This document shows, piece after piece, positions 15,894 to 18,146 of a stretch of 18,146 nt of DNA. Made by a program: the position numbers and the translations under genes. Position 1 is the first letter of the stretch. The number at the start of each line of letters is the position of its first letter. Origin of the DNA: Clostridium sp. (GTDB lineage: Bacteria; Bacillota; Clostridia; Lachnospirales; Lachnospiraceae); assembly GCA_004554205.1 (NCBI GenBank), contig SFNH01000038.1, forward strand, positions 1 through 18,146, in the 5' to 3' direction. Below the pieces are notes generated by a model that searched no databases, was not told the origin of the DNA, and saw only the letters and a program-made list of their open reading frames with translations.

Positions 15894-16325
15894 ATGCTGG
15901 TTTCAACAAAGGGGCGCTATGCGCTCCGCATCATGATCGATCTGGCGGAGCATCAGTCAGAGGGCCATATCCCTTTAAAGGATACAGCCAGACGTCAGGA
16001 AATATCCGAAAAATATTTAGAGGGGATCATCAAACTTCTTGTGAGAAATAAATTTTTATCGGGCGTCCGCGGCAAGGGCGGCGGATACCGGCTCACAAAA
16101 GCGCCGGAGCAGTACACCGTGGGCAGCATCCTGCGGGTGACGGAAGGGTCACTCTCGCCCGTCTCCTGCCTTGATGAGTGGCAGGAGCCCTGCCCCAAAA
16201 GAAGCGCCTGCAGGACGCTCCCCATGTGGGAGGGCTTAAACAAACTGATCAATGAATACCTGGACAGCTATACGCTCGCGGATCTGATGCGCCCGGATGA
16301 GCCGGGGGATGACTATGTCATTTAA
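15894..16325 (+). CDS. Rrf2-family transcriptional regulator, IscR-like with three cysteines
   Basis: Winged-helix DNA-binding regulator of 143 residues. It starts with the family hallmark STKGRYALR, followed by the helix-turn-helix (about 26-50, ISEKYLEGIIKLL) and the wing RGKGGGYRL (59-67). C92, C100 and C106 lie at the place where IscR binds an iron-sulfur cluster, though the first spacing is seven rather than five residues; Bacillus CymR lacks this cysteine set. It may therefore sense cluster, sulfur or redox state. It is divergent from cysK with shared promoter DNA, which suggests cysK and itself as targets. GGAGG lies eight bases before ATG 15894. Its stop overlaps that of the convergent thiolase gene. 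The choice between an IscR and a CymR role is open. Confidence 0.92.
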   Translation: MLVSTKGRYALRIMIDLAEHQSEGHIPLKDTARRQEISEKYLEGIIKLLVRNKFLSGVRGKGGGYRLTKAPEQYTVGSILRVTEGSLSPVSCLDEWQEPCPKRSACRTLPMWEGLNKLINEYLDSYTLADLMRPDEPGDDYVI

Positions 16326-17164
16326 AGATGATTATCCAGAAAGTGATGGCGTATGCCGTTTTCCTTATAGGCGATCACCGTGTCCAGATTTACATTTTCC
16401 ACGCTTTTGAAAATATTGCTCTCCACGAAGGGGTTTACCTTCTTCATCTCGGCGATCAGATTCTTTATCTCCATGCGTTTGGAGACATTGCTCCCGTCCG
16501 GACGAAAGGTGGCGCACGTCTCGGTAAAGCGGCAGGCACACTGGATAAAATGCAGGTGATTGTAGTCGCGCCAGCGCCTGATGTCATCCTCGCGGATCAG
16601 ATACAGGGGGCGAATAAGCTCCATCCCCTCAAAGTTCGTGCTGTGAAGCTTCGGCATCATGGTCTGGATCTGCCCGCCGTAGAGCATCCCCATCAGGATC
16701 GTCTCGATCACATCGTCATAGTGATGCCCCAGCGCGATCTTATTGCAGCCGAGTTCCCTCGCCCTGCTGTAGAGATGGCCCCTGCGCATCCTGGCGCAGA
16801 GATAACAGGGCGATTTCTCCACATGATAAACCGACTCAAAAATATCCGACTCAAATACGGTGATCGGGATATCTAAAAGCTTCGCATTGTCCTCTATCAT
16901 CCGGCGGTTTTCCTCCGTGTAGCCGGGATCCATCACCAGAAACTCAAGCTCAAACGGAAACTTGTCGTGGCGTTTTAACTCCTGAAAGAGCTTCGCCATC
17001 AGCATGGAATCCTTCCCGCCGGAGATACAGACTGCGATCCGGTCGTTCTCCTCGATGAGGCGGTATTCATTGATCGCGCGGGCGAATTTGGAAAAAAGCT
17101 CCTTGTGAAAACGTTTCCGGATACTCTTTTCCACATCAGCGGCGCACACAATGTCCTCTGTCAT
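16322..17164 (-). CDS. ttcA: TtcA-like tRNA 2-thiocytidine synthetase (PP-loop ATPase)
   Basis: Predicted ATP-dependent tRNA thiolase; TtcA puts sulfur on cytidine 32 of certain tRNAs using a [4Fe-4S] cluster. About 280 residues. The PP-loop SGGKDS is at 48-53; PCYLCARMRRG carries C120 and C123; GHHYDDVIET lies at 146-155; later C209, C211 and C217 could supply the third cluster ligand. These features fit TtcA better than TilS, which lacks the CxxC pair. ATG 17164 is chosen because AAAGGGGAG lies six bases ahead; ATGs at 17182 and 17185 overlap the upstream stop but have no clear site. It follows the TcdA gene by 17 bases and converges with the Rrf2 gene, sharing bases at the stops. Substrate inferred from family. 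Confidence 0.88.
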   Translation of the reverse strand: MTEDIVCAADVEKSIRKRFHKELFSKFARAINEYRLIEENDRIAVCISGGKDSMLMAKLFQELKRHDKFPFELEFLVMDPGYTEENRRMIEDNAKLLDIPITVFESDIFESVYHVEKSPCYLCARMRRGHLYSRARELGCNKIALGHHYDDVIETILMGMLYGGQIQTMMPKLHSTNFEGMELIRPLYLIREDDIRRWRDYNHLHFIQCACRFTETCATFRPDGSNVSKRMEIKNLIAEMKKVNPFVESNIFKSVENVNLDTVIAYKENGIRHHFLDNHL

Positions 17165-17181
17165 CTCCTGCTCCCCTTTCA

Positions 17182-17961
17182 TCATCGCACACTGCCTTCG
17201 GGCACGCCGCCGAAAGCCAGATCTCTTAACACTTCCCCGGCAAGGATAAGCCCAGCCACGGCGGGGACGAACGCAGTGGAGCCGGGAATGTCCCTGCGCT
17301 CCGTGCACTTGTGCTCAGCCCCGGGAGGACAGATGCAATTCGCCCTGCAGCTTATCGCCATGTCCTCAATGGGGCGCGTCGGCTTTTCTTTTGAATAGAC
17401 CACCTTTAAGCGCTTTACGCCGCGCTTTTTTAATTCCCTGCGCATGACTCTCGCAAGCGGGCAGACCGATGTCCTGTAAATATCGGCAACCTCGAAACAG
17501 GTGGGATCAAGCTTATTTCCGGCGCCCATGCAGCTTATGATGGGAACCCCGGCTTTCTGCGCTTCCAGCACAAGTTCTATCTTTGCGGTCACGGTATCCA
17601 CGGCGTCGATCACATAGGAATACCGGGAAAAATCAAATTCACCCTTCGTCTCCGGGAGGAAAAAGCACTTGTGCACATGAACGGCGGCGTCAGGATTGAT
17701 CTCCAGAATCCGCTCTCTCATCACATCGACCTTATATTTGCCGACTGTCTTTCTCGTCGCAATGATCTGACGGTTTAAATTTGTAAGGCATACCTTGTCG
17801 TCATCAATCAGATCCAGCGCGCCCACTCCGCTCCGCGCCAGAGCCTCCACCGCATATCCGCCGACGCCGCCTATACCGAAGACGGCTACTCTGGAATTTT
17901 TAAGCGCCTGCATTCCCTCTCTGCCAAGCAAGAGCTGTGTTCTTGAAAATTGATCCAACAT
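17182..17961 (-). CDS. tcdA: TcdA-like tRNA threonylcarbamoyladenosine dehydratase (ThiF/E1 fold)
   Basis: Predicted ATP-dependent enzyme that cyclises t6A at tRNA position 37 to ct6A. From ATG 17961 it has 259 residues, close to the E. coli protein. The nucleotide-binding GIGGVGG lies at 29-35, DDD at 53-55, the E1-type arginine in NLNRQ at R64, and VIDAVDT at 117-123. CPLARVMRRELKKRG (167-181) is typical of this subfamily. The C-terminal part has four close cysteines (C205, C209, C211, C219). ATG 17961 is chosen because GGGAAG is close upstream and the longer frame overlaps the rubredoxin gene. It sits 11 bases after rubredoxin and 17 before the TtcA-like gene. MoeB or ThiF roles are less likely, given no sulfur-carrier gene nearby. 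Confidence 0.92.
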   Translation of the reverse strand: MLDQFSRTQLLLGREGMQALKNSRVAVFGIGGVGGYAVEALARSGVGALDLIDDDKVCLTNLNRQIIATRKTVGKYKVDVMRERILEINPDAAVHVHKCFFLPETKGEFDFSRYSYVIDAVDTVTAKIELVLEAQKAGVPIISCMGAGNKLDPTCFEVADIYRTSVCPLARVMRRELKKRGVKRLKVVYSKEKPTRPIEDMAISCRANCICPPGAEHKCTERRDIPGSTAFVPAVAGLILAGEVLRDLAFGGVPEGSVR

Positions 17962-17972
17962 ATTGCTTCCCT

Positions 17973-18128
17973 TTAAGCCTCGGAGAACTGATCCTTTCCT
18001 ACAAAGCAAAGCGGGCACTCAAAATCCTCCGGTACATCCTCCCACTTCGTTCCCGGAGCGATACCTCCATCGGGATATCCCTTCTCCTCATCATACTCCC
18101 AACCGCATACATCACAAACATATTTCAT
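17973..18128 (-). CDS. Rubredoxin
   Basis: Small one-iron electron carrier, 51 residues, the size of classic clostridial rubredoxins. The iron ligands are C5 and C8 in YVCDVCGWEYD and C38 and C41 in ECPLCFVGKD. The conserved PDGGIAPGTKW and the DVPEDF stretch lie between. ATG 18128 has AAAGGAG nine bases upstream, and the TAA is at 17973-17975. It is the first visible gene of the operon with the TcdA- and TtcA-like genes; its promoter would lie outside the window. Possible partners in this window are the flavodiiron protein (which already has its own rubredoxin domain) or the cluster-dependent TtcA; neither can be shown from sequence. Confidence 0.97.
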   Translation of the reverse strand: MKYVCDVCGWEYDEEKGYPDGGIAPGTKWEDVPEDFECPLCFVGKDQFSEA

Positions 18129-18146
18129 ATTGACTGTCTCCTTTTC

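Overview
The window looks like a chromosomal segment from an anaerobic Firmicute of class Clostridia, most likely family Lachnospiraceae. This rests on gene content and order, since no rRNA or species marker is present. It encodes a Gram-positive PolC-type replicative polymerase, the MEP isoprenoid genes, a flavodiiron protein and a free rubredoxin (typical of strict anaerobes), strong AGGAGG ribosome-binding sites and consensus sigma-A promoters. Apart from one Rrf2-type regulator on the plus strand, every gene is on the minus strand, so transcription runs from high to low coordinates.

Region 1 (about 15761-18146) is sulfur and tRNA modification. A small rubredoxin, a TcdA-like tRNA t6A dehydratase and a TtcA-like tRNA thiolase form a tight minus-strand operon. 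It converges tail to tail, sharing stop-codon bases, with a plus-strand Rrf2/IscR-like regulator. That regulator diverges from cysK across a 133-bp promoter region holding a perfect consensus cysK promoter and a dyad that overlaps both -35 boxes.

Region 2 (about 11867-14827) is a four-domain flavodiiron protein (FprA core + flavin reductase + rubredoxin) with its own extended -10 promoter, followed by an Sfp-type phosphopantetheinyl transferase. The 432-bp gap upstream of it holds the cysK terminator, a repeat element and a second terminator.

Region 3 (about 1090-11822) is a housekeeping cluster: pyrH-frr, then after a 242-bp gap uppS-cdsA-dxr-rseP-ispG-polC. It makes UMP kinase and ribosome recycling factor, then isoprenoid precursors (dxr, ispG), the undecaprenyl carrier (uppS), CDP-diacylglycerol (cdsA), an intramembrane protease and the replicative polymerase. 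Gaps inside the uppS-polC run are 1-26 bp, so it should be one operon.

Region 4 (1-1072) is a pair of short chromate-transporter-family proteins joined by an ATGA overlap and placed directly behind polC; the second runs off the window.

The least ordinary material is in the two intergenic regions (10309-10550 and 14396-14827). They share the same end sequences in the same orientation and appear to be diverged members of one dispersed repeat family. Each carries a terminator-like hairpin at its downstream end, and one of these sits directly against the uppS ribosome-binding site. I see no CRISPR array, insertion sequence, phage gene, tRNA or rRNA.
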